Source: Gulosibacter sediminis
GTDB taxonomy: Bacteria; Actinomycetota; Actinomycetes; Actinomycetales; Microbacteriaceae
Direction of reading: 5' to 3'
Assembly: GCF_023370115.1 (NCBI RefSeq)
Contig: NZ_CP097160.1
Span: forward strand, 496,001 to 560,000
Length of the DNA stretch: 64,000 bases
Shown piece by piece: positions 33,277 to 41,762 of the stretch. The notes under the pieces were generated by a model. That model worked only from the letters and a program-made list of their open reading frames with translations. It did no database searches and had not been told where the DNA came from. Numbering within the stretch: position 1 is the first letter of the stretch; each line of letters begins with the position of its first letter. Position numbers and translations under genes: made by a program.

Positions 33277-33404
33277 GCCTCGATGCTTCCGCGGCGCGTG
33301 ATCGCTCGGTAGAGGCACCTTTCGGCAGGGGTACCGGGTCATCTTGTAACCGGAACCTCGTGTGCGGTCTGCCCAATGCCGCGCGGATTCGCTAGCGTCA
33401 AACC

Positions 33405-34220
33405 ATGTCGAACGTCGCTAAGTCTGCCGAGGATGCCGCGCACCAGGTGCAACGGCAGCCTGCCTACCGCGCCCTCGTCAAGGTCGGCGTGGTCGCCTAC
33501 GGCCTCATGCACCTCGTCATCGCCTGGCTCGCCCTGCGCGTCGCGTTCGGCGACCACAACGCCGATGCTTCGAACACCGGCGCACTCAAGGAGCTCGCCC
33601 AGACGCCGCTCGGTGGCATGCTGCTCTGGATCGTTGGCGTCGGCTTCATCGCGCTCGTCGTGTGGCAGCTCGTCGCCGGGTTCGTCGGCTACCGCGAGTT
33701 CGATGGCGGCAAGCGCCTGCGCAAGCGACTCGGCGCGTTCGCGCGGGCGGTGCTCTACGCGGTGCTCGCGGCCTCGTCGATCGCCACCGCGATCGGTGGC
33801 GGGTCGGGCGGTGGGGGAGGCGGCGAGGAATCGCTCACCTCGCGGCTCATGTCGATGCCGTTCGGGCCCTGGCTCGTCGTGGCGATCGGGCTCGGCATCG
33901 TCGCCGTCGGTGTTGCGCAGATCGTGAAGGGCGTCTCGGGCAAGTTCAACGAGGAACTCGAGACCGAGCTCACCGGCACGCCCCGCTGGCTGGCCGGCGC
34001 CGGCTGGATCGCGAAGGGCGTCGCGATTTCGCTCATCGGCGGCCTGTTCGTCGCCGCGGCGATCGCCCATGACCCCGAGGAGGCGGGCGGCATGGACGAG
34101 GCGCTCACTGCGCTCACGCAGCAGCCCTTCGGCGTCGCACTGCTCGTCGTCCTCGCGGTCGGCATCGGCTGCTTCGCTTTCTGGTGCTGGCACCTGCTGC
34201 GCCACGCGAAGCACGCGTAA
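33405..34220 (+). CDS. DUF1206 membrane protein
   Basis: A 271-residue protein with six hydrophobic segments in three similar pairs, matching the triple-repeat layout of DUF1206. Each repeat has the pattern K-x-G-x-x-A-Y/A-G-L-M-x-L (for example VKVGVVAYGLMHLVIAWLAL and AGWIAKGVAISLIGGLFVAAA). A Gly-rich loop (GGGSGGGGGGEE) separates repeats one and two. Function unknown. The -10 TAGCGT at 33393-33398 lies 6 nt before the ATG (leaderless). Confidence 0.88.
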   Translation: MSNVAKSAEDAAHQVQRQPAYRALVKVGVVAYGLMHLVIAWLALRVAFGDHNADASNTGALKELAQTPLGGMLLWIVGVGFIALVVWQLVAGFVGYREFDGGKRLRKRLGAFARAVLYAVLAASSIATAIGGGSGGGGGGEESLTSRLMSMPFGPWLVVAIGLGIVAVGVAQIVKGVSGKFNEELETELTGTPRWLAGAGWIAKGVAISLIGGLFVAAAIAHDPEEAGGMDEALTALTQQPFGVALLVVLAVGIGCFAFWCWHLLRHAKHA

Positions 34221-34373
34221 CTCCGTTCGCCTGCCGCGAGCGCACGCTGCGCTTGGGCGGTGAACAAGGGGCGAACAAGCGAGTGGGGGAATAGATGCGC
34301 GCCGTCGCGCATTGCATTCCTTCGGGCCGCAGCGTCGGTCCGACCCTTCCCCCTGACTTTTAGGAGCACATCC

Positions 34374-34931
34374 GTGACCACCATCGGTTACATCGTCGGC
34401 AGCCTCTCGAGCACGTCCATCAACCGCGCCCTCGTCGAGGCGATCGCGAAGCTCGCGCCCGAGGGCGTCGAGTTCCGTGAGATCGAAATCAAGAACCTGC
34501 CGTTCTACTCGGAGGACCTTGAGGCCGACTTCCCGCAGGTCGCAACCGACTTCAAGCAGGCGATTGCTGACGTCGACGGCGTGCTCATCGCGACACCCGA
34601 GTACAGCCGCTCGATTCCCGGTGTGCTGAAGAACGCGTTCGACTGGTCGACCCGCCCCTACGGCAACATGTCGTTCAGCGGCCGCCCCGTCGCGGTCATC
34701 GGTGCCTCGGGCGGCCCCATCTCGACCGCGGCGGCGCAGCAACACCTGCGCGCGATCATGGGCCACTTCAACGCGATCGTCATGGGTCAGCCCGAGGGCA
34801 TGATCCAGATGACTCCAGGCCTCATCAACGAGCACGGCGAGATCACGAACGATGGCACCAAGGAGTTCCTGACCGCCTACCTCGGCGCATTCATCTCGCT
34901 CATCGAGCGCGTGCAGAAGGCGAACGCCTAG
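34374..34931 (+). CDS. NADPH-dependent FMN reductase family protein
   Basis: A 185-residue flavodoxin-fold reductase (ChrR/YieF-like quinone/chromate/azo reductase family). The FMN phosphate loop is GSLSSTSINRAL near residue 9, PEYSRSIPGVLKNAFDW lies at about 75, and GASGGPISTAAAQQHLR follows. It uses NAD(P)H to reduce quinones or flavins. The GTG start has TAGGAGC 5-10 nt upstream. Confidence 0.9.
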   Translation: MTTIGYIVGSLSSTSINRALVEAIAKLAPEGVEFREIEIKNLPFYSEDLEADFPQVATDFKQAIADVDGVLIATPEYSRSIPGVLKNAFDWSTRPYGNMSFSGRPVAVIGASGGPISTAAAQQHLRAIMGHFNAIVMGQPEGMIQMTPGLINEHGEITNDGTKEFLTAYLGAFISLIERVQKANA

Positions 34932-34946
34932 GCGCCTCCTCGACAC

Positions 34947-34986
34947 GGCGACGGCCCGCGGTGATTCGCGGGCCGTCGCCGTTTTC
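34947..34986 (+). terminator. Terminator of the FMN reductase gene
   Basis: GGCGACGGCCCGCG and CGCGGGCCGTCGCC pair perfectly over 14 bp around GTGATT, followed by GTTTT. It starts 15 nt past the stop. Confidence 0.85.
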
Positions 34987-35050
34987 GGTGCATTCTGGTT
35001 GGACTTGTGGGTGCACGACGGGAATACTGGTCGGAGTCGACAGGAGCCCC

Positions 35051-37237
35051 ATGAGCCACGCGAATTCGTCTGCGACGACCGCCGCCATCCCGCGCTGGCT
35101 GAGGGTGATCCTTCCCGCCGCGATCATCCTGCTCTGGTTACTCGGGGCGAGCATCGGAGGCCCGTACTTCGGCAAAGTGAGCGAGGTCTCGTCGAACGAC
35201 CAAACCGCCTACCTACCCGACTCAGCCGACGCAACGCGGGTGCAGCAGCTTGCGAGCGGCTTCACCGACGACGACGTGCTGCCGGCGGTGGTCGTGTTCA
35301 CGTCGTCCACCGAGTTGGATGCGCAGCAGCTCGACACTCTTGAGGCCGCGGTGGCCGACTTGTCGCAGCTCGACGCGGTGCCCGACGACATTTCGCCGCT
35401 GATACCCTCCGACGACGGCCTCGCGGCGCAGGCATTCGTACCGATCTCGGCCGACGCCGAGATCGGTGACGTCGTGGCCGAACTCTCCGAGCGGCTCGAG
35501 GCCGCCGCGCCCGCGGGAGTCACGGCCTACGTCACCGGCCCGGCCGGGTTTACAGCCGACCTCAGCGCGGCGTTCTCGGGCATCGACGGCGTGCTGCTGC
35601 TCGTGGCGCTCCTCGCCGTCTTCGTGATCCTCATCGTCGTCTACCGCTCGCTCCTGCTGCCGATCGCGGTGCTTGCGACGAGCGTGTTTGCGCTCACGGT
35701 CGCCCTGCTCACCGTCTGGTGGCTCGCGAAGGCAGGCGTGCTGCTGCTGAGCGGCCAGACCCAGGGCATCCTGTTCATCCTCGTCATCGGCGCCGCGACC
35801 GACTATTCGCTGCTCTATGTCTCGCGCTTCCGCGAAGAGCTGCGCCACACGAACGACAAATGGCGGGCCACCAAGAACTCGCTGCGCGGCGCGTTCGAGC
35901 CGATCCTGGCCTCGGGTGGCACCGTCATCGCGGGCCTGCTCTGCCTGCTGCTCAGCGACCTCAAGTCGAACAGCACGCTCGGCCCGGTTGCCGCGATCGG
36001 CATCGCCTTCGCCATGCTCGCAGCGCTCACGCTGCTGCCGGCCGTGCTCTACGCGTTCGGGCGCGCGGCATTCTGGCCGCGCCGACCGAAGTACGAGCCG
36101 GTGCACGCCGCGGGCGCCGACGCCGCGGCGAGCGAGGCCGTGACCGGCGGGTGGGCCGGCCTCGGCCGCCGCATCCAGCGCCGACCGCGGGCGGTCTGGA
36201 TCGTCACCTCGCTCGTGCTGCTCGCCGGCGCGCTCGGCGTGACCCAGCTGCAGGCGCACGGCGTGCCGCAGTCCGACCTCGTGCTCGTGAGCTCGGATGC
36301 GCGCGACGGCCAGACCGCGCTCGGCGAGCACTTCCCGGGTGGTTCGGGCAGCCCCGTGAACGTCATCGTCGACGCCGACTCGCTGCAGCAGGCAGCCGAC
36401 GTGCTGCTCGACCGCGACGGCATCGCGAGCGTCACCGTCGCGAGCGGCGACAGCGCATCCGGCTCGGCGACCGTGACGGCCGACGGCATCTCCGCAGCGG
36501 GCCCACCCGGCACCCCAACGCCCGAGCCGACGGTCGTCGACGGCCACGTGCTGCTCCAGGGCACGCTCACCGACGCGCCCGACTCGGCCGCCGCCGAGAC
36601 CACCGTGACCGAGGTGCGCGCCGCCTACGCCGACGCGGGCCTCGACGCGCTCGTCGGCGGCGTCACCGCGACGGCCATCGACACGAACGCCGCATCGATT
36701 CACGACCGCAACCTCATCATCCCCGCGGTGCTCGTGGTGATCCTGCTCATCCTCATGCTGCTGCTGCGGTCAGTGCTCGCGCCGGTGTTGCTCGTGCTCA
36801 CGACCGTGCTGTCGTTCTTCGCCGCGCTCGGCGTCGCGGCGCTCGTGTTTAACGGGGTGTTCCAGTTCCCGGGTGCCGACGCCGCCGTGCCGCTTTACGG
36901 CTTCGTGTTCCTCGTCGCGCTCGGCATCGACTACAACATCTTCCTCATGACGCGCGTGCGCGAGGAGACGCTGCGGGTCGGCACCCGCGCGGGCATCCTG
37001 CGGGGACTCGCGGCCACGGGCGGCGTCATCACCTCGGCTGGCCTCGTGCTCGCGGCGACGTTCGCGGCGCTCGCCGTCATCCCCATCCTCTTCCTCGCCC
37101 AAATCGCGTTCATCGTGGCGTTCGGAGTTCTGCTCGATACCTTCTTGGTACGCGCCGTGCTCGTGCCTGCGCTCTTCACTGACGTAGGCCGCGCCATCTG
37201 GTGGCCCTCGAAACTCGCTCGGAAGGAAGACCAATGA
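35051..37237 (+). CDS. MMPL-family RND transporter
   Basis: A 728-residue RND-superfamily exporter of the MMPL type with twelve predicted helices in two halves, each preceded by a large periplasmic-side loop. Visible features include a first helix at ~15-35, YRSLLLPIAVLATSVFALTVA, IGAATDYSLLYVSRFREEL (proton-relay Asp-Tyr pair), and in the second half ALGIDYNIFLMTRVREE. Related proteins export lipids or act in efflux. The cargo is unknown. GGAGC precedes ATG 35051. It overlaps the next gene by ATGA. Confidence 0.92.
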   Translation: MSHANSSATTAAIPRWLRVILPAAIILLWLLGASIGGPYFGKVSEVSSNDQTAYLPDSADATRVQQLASGFTDDDVLPAVVVFTSSTELDAQQLDTLEAAVADLSQLDAVPDDISPLIPSDDGLAAQAFVPISADAEIGDVVAELSERLEAAAPAGVTAYVTGPAGFTADLSAAFSGIDGVLLLVALLAVFVILIVVYRSLLLPIAVLATSVFALTVALLTVWWLAKAGVLLLSGQTQGILFILVIGAATDYSLLYVSRFREELRHTNDKWRATKNSLRGAFEPILASGGTVIAGLLCLLLSDLKSNSTLGPVAAIGIAFAMLAALTLLPAVLYAFGRAAFWPRRPKYEPVHAAGADAAASEAVTGGWAGLGRRIQRRPRAVWIVTSLVLLAGALGVTQLQAHGVPQSDLVLVSSDARDGQTALGEHFPGGSGSPVNVIVDADSLQQAADVLLDRDGIASVTVASGDSASGSATVTADGISAAGPPGTPTPEPTVVDGHVLLQGTLTDAPDSAAAETTVTEVRAAYADAGLDALVGGVTATAIDTNAASIHDRNLIIPAVLVVILLILMLLLRSVLAPVLLVLTTVLSFFAALGVAALVFNGVFQFPGADAAVPLYGFVFLVALGIDYNIFLMTRVREETLRVGTRAGILRGLAATGGVITSAGLVLAATFAALAVIPILFLAQIAFIVAFGVLLDTFLVRAVLVPALFTDVGRAIWWPSKLARKEDQ

Positions 37238-38136
37238 TGGATCGGTACGTAATCGCGGGCGCATCCGGGCTGATCGGGCGGGCGCTCACCGAGTCGCTGC
37301 AGCGCGACGGCGCAACCGTCGTTCGGCTCGTGCGCCGGCCGACCGAGTCGCCCGACGAGGTGCAGTGGCTGGCGAACTTCGAGCCACTCGACCCGAGCAT
37401 TCTGGCCGGCAGCAAGGCCGTCATTAACCTCTGCGGCGCGAGCATCGGCCGCCTGCCATGGACGCCGGCCTACGCGACCGAACTGCGGCGCTCGCGGCTG
37501 CGCCCGACCCGCGTGCTTGCCGACGCGCTGCGCGCCCTCGGTAAGGAGGCGCCGGCGTTCGTCTCATCCTCGGCCGTCGGCTTCTACGGCGACCAGCCGG
37601 GCGCCACCCTCGACGAACGGGGCGCGCCCGGTGACACGTACCTCGCGCGGCTCTGCGCGCAGTGGGAGGCGGCGGCCCTGCTCGCGGGGCCGGATGCGCG
37701 GGTCGCGCTGCTGCGCACGGCGCCGCTCGTGCACGCCGACGGCGTGCTCAAGCCGCTGCTCACGCTGACGAAGCTCGGGGTGAGCGGGCCGCTCGGCGGC
37801 GGGCATCAGGTCATGCCGTGGATCTCGCTCGACGACGAGGTGCGGGCGATTCGCCACATCATCGACGAGGGGCTCACCGGCCCCGTGAATCTCACCGGCC
37901 CGACCCTGGCGACCTCGAACGACCTCGGGCGCGCCCTCGCGCAGCGGCTGCGGCGACCCTACTTGCTGCCGGTGCCGAAGTGGGGCCTGCGGACGGCACT
38001 CGGGCGCCGGGCCGCGGACTCGCTGCTGCTTGCCGACGCGGCCGTGCAGCCAACCCGGCTTGTCGAGAGTGGGTTCGAGTTCGAGCATCCGACGGTGGCG
38101 GATGCGGTGGCCGCGGCGGTGCCCGCGCGCGGCTAG
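37234..38136 (+). CDS. TIGR01777-family NAD-dependent epimerase-like protein
   Basis: A 300-residue extended-SDR protein of the TIGR01777 (YfcH/SulA-type) family. It has the N-terminal nucleotide loop VIAGASGLIGRAL, the family block VINLCGASIGRLPW, SSSAVGFYGDQPG and VMPWISLDDEVRAI. The substrate is unknown. ATG 37234 overlaps the MMPL stop; the adjacent ATG at 37237 is an equal alternative. Confidence 0.9.
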   Translation: MMDRYVIAGASGLIGRALTESLQRDGATVVRLVRRPTESPDEVQWLANFEPLDPSILAGSKAVINLCGASIGRLPWTPAYATELRRSRLRPTRVLADALRALGKEAPAFVSSSAVGFYGDQPGATLDERGAPGDTYLARLCAQWEAAALLAGPDARVALLRTAPLVHADGVLKPLLTLTKLGVSGPLGGGHQVMPWISLDDEVRAIRHIIDEGLTGPVNLTGPTLATSNDLGRALAQRLRRPYLLPVPKWGLRTALGRRAADSLLLADAAVQPTRLVESGFEFEHPTVADAVAAAVPARG

Positions 38137-38140
38137 GTCG

Positions 38141-39343
38141 CTACTCGCGCGTGCGGCCGTCGAGCGCCCACGCCGTCGCCATCACGACGAGCCCCGCGAG
38201 CGGGACGACGAGCAGGGCGAGCCGGAGCGAGGCATGGTCGGCGACGAAGCCGACGAGCGGCGGCGAGAGCAGGAAGCCGAGGCGCAGCAGCCACGACACG
38301 AGCGTGAGGCCGGTGCCGGGGCGGAAGCCGGGCAGCTCATCCGCCCGGTGCATCGCCGCCGGGATGAGCGTGGCGACGCCGAAGCCGGCCGCCGCGAAGC
38401 CCGCGATCGTGCCGGGCACGCTCGGGAACCAGAGCGCGAGGCCCATGCCGACGAACGCGACGGCGCCGCCCGCGAAGGCGACGGTGCGCTGCCCGAAGCG
38501 GTCGGTGAGGGGGTCGCCGATGATGCGGCCGACGAACTGCGCGCCGACGAGCGCGATGAAGCCGAGCGCGGCCAGCGACTCGGGCGCCCCGAGCGAGTCC
38601 GAGAGGTAGAGCGCGGCCCACGACGAACCCGCGTCCTCGACCGTCGCACCGGCGATCGCAATGAGTACGAGCATGAGCAGCGTCACGTAGATGCGCGGGC
38701 CCGGGCGGGCCGCAGGCGCGGGAACGACCTCGACGCCCTGCGTATCCAGTTCAACCTCGGTGTCACGGCCCGGTAAGAGATAGCGGTAGGCGATGAGCGC
38801 GACGGTTGCGAACAGCACCACTGAGATGCCGAGGTGCAGCGCGAGCGGTACGTGCAGCGCGATCGCGGCGGCCGACATCGCGCCGCCGATCACCGAGCCG
38901 ATCGACCAGATCGCGTGGAAGCTGTTGATGATCGACTTGCCGTAGCGGCGCTGCACCCGCAGACCGTGTGTGTTCTGCGCAACGTCGGTGACCGCATCCA
39001 TCGCTCCGCCGAAGGCGAGCGCCGCGACGAACAGCGCGAGCGTCGGCGACGCGCCGGCGGCGAGCACGCCGAGCCCCGTCGCGACCGTGCCAGCGACCGC
39101 GAGCTTGCCCGAGCCGAAGCGGCGGATGAGCGCGCCCGCCGCGAGGCCCGCGAGGATCGCGCCGAGGGGATACGCGATGACCGCGAGGCCGTAGACCGCA
39201 TTGTCGAGGCCGAGCTGCGCCTTGATCTCGGGGAAGCGGGGCACGATGTTCGCGAAGATCGCTCCGTTCGTGAGGAAAAGGGCGCCGACCGCGCGCCGGG
39301 CTCGAGCGTCCTCGGGGAGCGGGGCGGCGGGGCTCAACGACAT
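38141..39343 (-). CDS. MFS transporter
   Basis: A 400-residue, twelve-helix major facilitator. Helix 1 holds ALFLTNGAIFANIVPRFPEIK, which resembles the YfcJ/inner-membrane-protein-like MFS group; GGAMDAVTDVAQNTHGLRVQ and GRIIGDPLTDRFGQR are typical loop and helix motifs. The substrate is unknown. ATG 39343 lies 7 nt after TACGAT (minus strand, 39351-39356), again a leaderless arrangement. The longer open frame to 39439 runs into the promoter of the divergent small gene. Confidence 0.88.
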   Translation of the reverse strand: MSLSPAAPLPEDARARRAVGALFLTNGAIFANIVPRFPEIKAQLGLDNAVYGLAVIAYPLGAILAGLAAGALIRRFGSGKLAVAGTVATGLGVLAAGASPTLALFVAALAFGGAMDAVTDVAQNTHGLRVQRRYGKSIINSFHAIWSIGSVIGGAMSAAAIALHVPLALHLGISVVLFATVALIAYRYLLPGRDTEVELDTQGVEVVPAPAARPGPRIYVTLLMLVLIAIAGATVEDAGSSWAALYLSDSLGAPESLAALGFIALVGAQFVGRIIGDPLTDRFGQRTVAFAGGAVAFVGMGLALWFPSVPGTIAGFAAAGFGVATLIPAAMHRADELPGFRPGTGLTLVSWLLRLGFLLSPPLVGFVADHASLRLALLVVPLAGLVVMATAWALDGRTRE

Positions 39344-39465
39344 GCTCGCGATCGTATCGTTCGGGAGTTTCGGTGCGCCCCCGGTGGGCTCGAAAACGTT
39401 GAGGCAACATCGACCCAGGCGGCGTACCCTGACGCCCAAATCCCTGACGAGAGAAAGGTACGACC

Positions 39466-39618
39466 ATGTCTATCGACCCCATCTCCGTGCCACTGCCGAA
39501 CGTCGACGTGCCGACGCACGTGCCCGATGTCGTCAGCGACCCCGCCGAGAACATCGAGCCGGGCTCCGACTGGGCCGACGAGGGCGGCGCCGTCGAGAAG
39601 GGCCACGACGACGACTGA
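39466..39618 (+). CDS. 50-residue acidic hypothetical protein
   Basis: A small, very acidic, Pro/Val-rich protein starting MSIDPISVPLPNVDVP and ending in KGHDDD. A GAGAAAGGTACGACC tract before the ATG gives a good ribosome-binding site, and codon usage matches the neighbouring real genes. It has no Cys and no membrane segment, and is probably unstructured. It diverges from the MFS gene and converges on the luciferase-like gene. I know no family for it. Confidence 0.55.
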   Translation: MSIDPISVPLPNVDVPTHVPDVVSDPAENIEPGSDWADEGGAVEKGHDDD

Positions 39619-39637
39619 GCTGGGCTGCGGTTGACGC

Positions 39638-40603
39638 TTAGGTGAGCAGCGTCGCGAGCGCCTCATCGGTGGCGGCGACGGCCTCGCGGTCGAAGGTGCT
39701 CGAGCTCACGAGCAGGCCCTCGGCGCCGGTGCGCGCGACGATTTCCTTGAGCCGCTCGGCGACCTCGTCGGCCGTGCCCGCGATGCCGCGCCGCACCTGT
39801 TGGGCGATTTCCTGTTGCTGCTTCGCGCCGGCGGCCGCGCGTCGGCGGTGCACCTCGTCGACCGGTTGCAGGGCGCGGAACTCGCCGACGTTGCGCGAGT
39901 CGGCGAGCGCCCACGCCTCCGGGAGGAGCAGCTCGCGGGCGCGCTCGCGGGTTACGGCCACCATGACGTCGACGTTCGCGACCAGCCGCGGCTCGGGCGC
40001 CGCTTCGCTCGGTACATAGCTGTTGCGGTAGCGCTCGAGCGCCTCGGCGTTGTTGAGCAGCGAACCGCCGACGATGGCGGGCAGGCCGAGTTCAGCCGCG
40101 AGCTTGAGGCCGCCGCGAATCGCGAGCAGATAGATCGGCGGGGCGGCGACCCGCGGCATCGTGCGCACCGGCCCCTCGTCGCGGAGGAAGCCGCGCACCT
40201 GCGCGATCTCGTCGCGATACTCTTCGTCGCTCACGCGCATCCGGCCGAGCGCCTCGCGCACCGCGGGGATGAAGCCGAGCGAGCCGCCGAGCCCGAGGTC
40301 GACGCGGCCCGGATGCAGGGCTTCGAGCAGCGCCGCGTGCTCGGCGATGAGGAGCGGGCGGTGGTTCGGCACCATGATGCCGCCGGTGCCGAGGCGGATG
40401 CGCCGGGTGCGCGCGCCGATTGATGCGAGTAGCAGGCCCGGGGTCGCGCTCGCGATGCCGGGCACGCTGTGATGTTCGGCGACCCAGAAACCGTGAAACC
40501 CGAGCTCGTCGGCGCGCACGGCCCGCTCGACCGTGGCCGCGACGGCCTGCGCATCCGTTTCGCCGACGCGCGTGCGCGTGCGGTCGAGCAGCGAGATCTG
40601 CAT
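39638..40603 (-). CDS. LLM-class flavin-dependent oxidoreductase (MsnO8-like)
   Basis: A 321-residue luciferase-like protein without the large insertions of NtaA or SsuD, closest by eye to the MsnO8 subgroup. ISLLDRTRTRVGE opens the barrel, and RADELGFHGFWVAEHHSVPG, GGIMVPNHRPLLIAEHAALLEALHPGRVDLGLGGS and GTADEVAERL follow. It would use FMN or F420; which one is not decidable here. The substrate is unknown. Confidence 0.88.
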   Translation of the reverse strand: MQISLLDRTRTRVGETDAQAVAATVERAVRADELGFHGFWVAEHHSVPGIASATPGLLLASIGARTRRIRLGTGGIMVPNHRPLLIAEHAALLEALHPGRVDLGLGGSLGFIPAVREALGRMRVSDEEYRDEIAQVRGFLRDEGPVRTMPRVAAPPIYLLAIRGGLKLAAELGLPAIVGGSLLNNAEALERYRNSYVPSEAAPEPRLVANVDVMVAVTRERARELLLPEAWALADSRNVGEFRALQPVDEVHRRRAAAGAKQQQEIAQQVRRGIAGTADEVAERLKEIVARTGAEGLLVSSSTFDREAVAATDEALATLLT

Positions 40604-40756
40604 GGGTTCCTTTCGCCGAGCTCCTCAGATGACAACGGAGATGGAGCGGTGAAATTCCGCATGGCGTCGCGCCAGTTTGGGCGTCGAGGCTCCGTGTCGG
40701 ATGCTCGTCGTATGTTGGCACGGCAGCATCCAGCGAACACGAGAGGGCATGTGCGT

Positions 40757-41701
40757 ATGTCGAACTCTGCAGCGCCGCGAACCCAAGTCATTGTCGTCGG
40801 CAGCGTCAACGTCGACCTCACCGCGACGGGCACGCCGGTGCCGAGCGCGGGCGAGACCCGCACCGGCGACCACTTCGCCATGGGGCTTGGCGGCAAGGGG
40901 GCGAACCAGGCCGTCGCGGCCGCACGGGCGGGGGCGTCGACGAAGTTCGTCGGCTGCGTCGGCGACGACACCTTCGCCGTCGTCGCGATCCACGCACTGC
41001 GCGAGGCGGGCGTCTCCCTCGGCGAGCTGCACGAGGTCGACGGCACGACCGGCGTCGCGCACATTCGCGTCGACGCGGCGAGCGGCGACAACTCGATCTT
41101 TGTGATTCCAGGGGCGAACGCCGCCCTCACCCCCGAGCGGGCGGTCGCGAGTCTGCGGGCGGTCGCCAGCGAGGCTGTCGTCGTGCTGCTGCAGCTCGAG
41201 GTGCCGCTCGAGACGGTCGTCGCCGTTGCGGCCGCGGCCGGCGAGCTCGGCCTACGGGTCGTGCTCGACCCCGCGCCCGCGCGCGAGCTGCCCGCGTCGC
41301 TCTGGCACGACGTCGAGGTGGTCACCCCGAACGAGCACGAGGCCGGCCTGCTCTCGGGCATTGAGGTGACCGACGACGCCTCGGCCGAGCGCGCGGGGCG
41401 CTGGTTCCTCGAGCGGGGTGCCAGTGTCGCCCTCATTACGCGCGGGGCGGCCGGCGCGAGTCTCGTCACGAGCGTCGAGGTCGGGCACCTCCGCGCGGCC
41501 GCAGTCGACGCCGTCGACACGACCGCGGCCGGCGACTCGTTCGCGGGCCACCTCGGCGCCGCGCTCGCGGCGGGCGCCGAACTGCGCGTGGCCGTCACGC
41601 GAGCACTCGCGGCCGGTTCGCTCGCGGCGACGCGACCCGGCGCATCCGAGTCGATTCCGACGCGCGACGAGGTCGATCGCGAACTCGCGGCGCGACGCTA
41701 G
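40757..41701 (+). CDS. rbsK: Ribokinase (PfkB family)
   Basis: A 314-residue PfkB-family sugar kinase most like ribokinase. It has [16 protein letters not shown] near the N-terminus, [26 protein letters not shown] and the catalytic anion hole [17 protein letters not shown]. It phosphorylates D-ribose or a similar sugar at O5 with ATP. No ribose transport genes are adjacent. ATG 40757 is used; GTG 40751, closer to a GAGAGG, is an alternative. Confidence 0.88.
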   Translation: MSNSAAPRTQVIVVGSVNVDLTATGTPVPSAGETRTGDHFAMGLGGKGANQAVAAARAGASTKFVGCVGDDTFAVVAIHALREAGVSLGELHEVDGTTGVAHIRVDAASGDNSIFVIPGANAALTPERAVASLRAVASEAVVVLLQLEVPLETVVAVAAAAGELGLRVVLDPAPARELPASLWHDVEVVTPNEHEAGLLSGIEVTDDASAERAGRWFLERGASVALITRGAAGASLVTSVEVGHLRAAAVDAVDTTAAGDSFAGHLGAALAAGAELRVAVTRALAAGSLAATRPGASESIPTRDEVDRELAARR

Positions 41702-41762
41702 CGGCCATCCAGGCTGCGCGTACTCGCCGCTCCTACACTGGCCCCGAGCGATGGGAGGCCGA

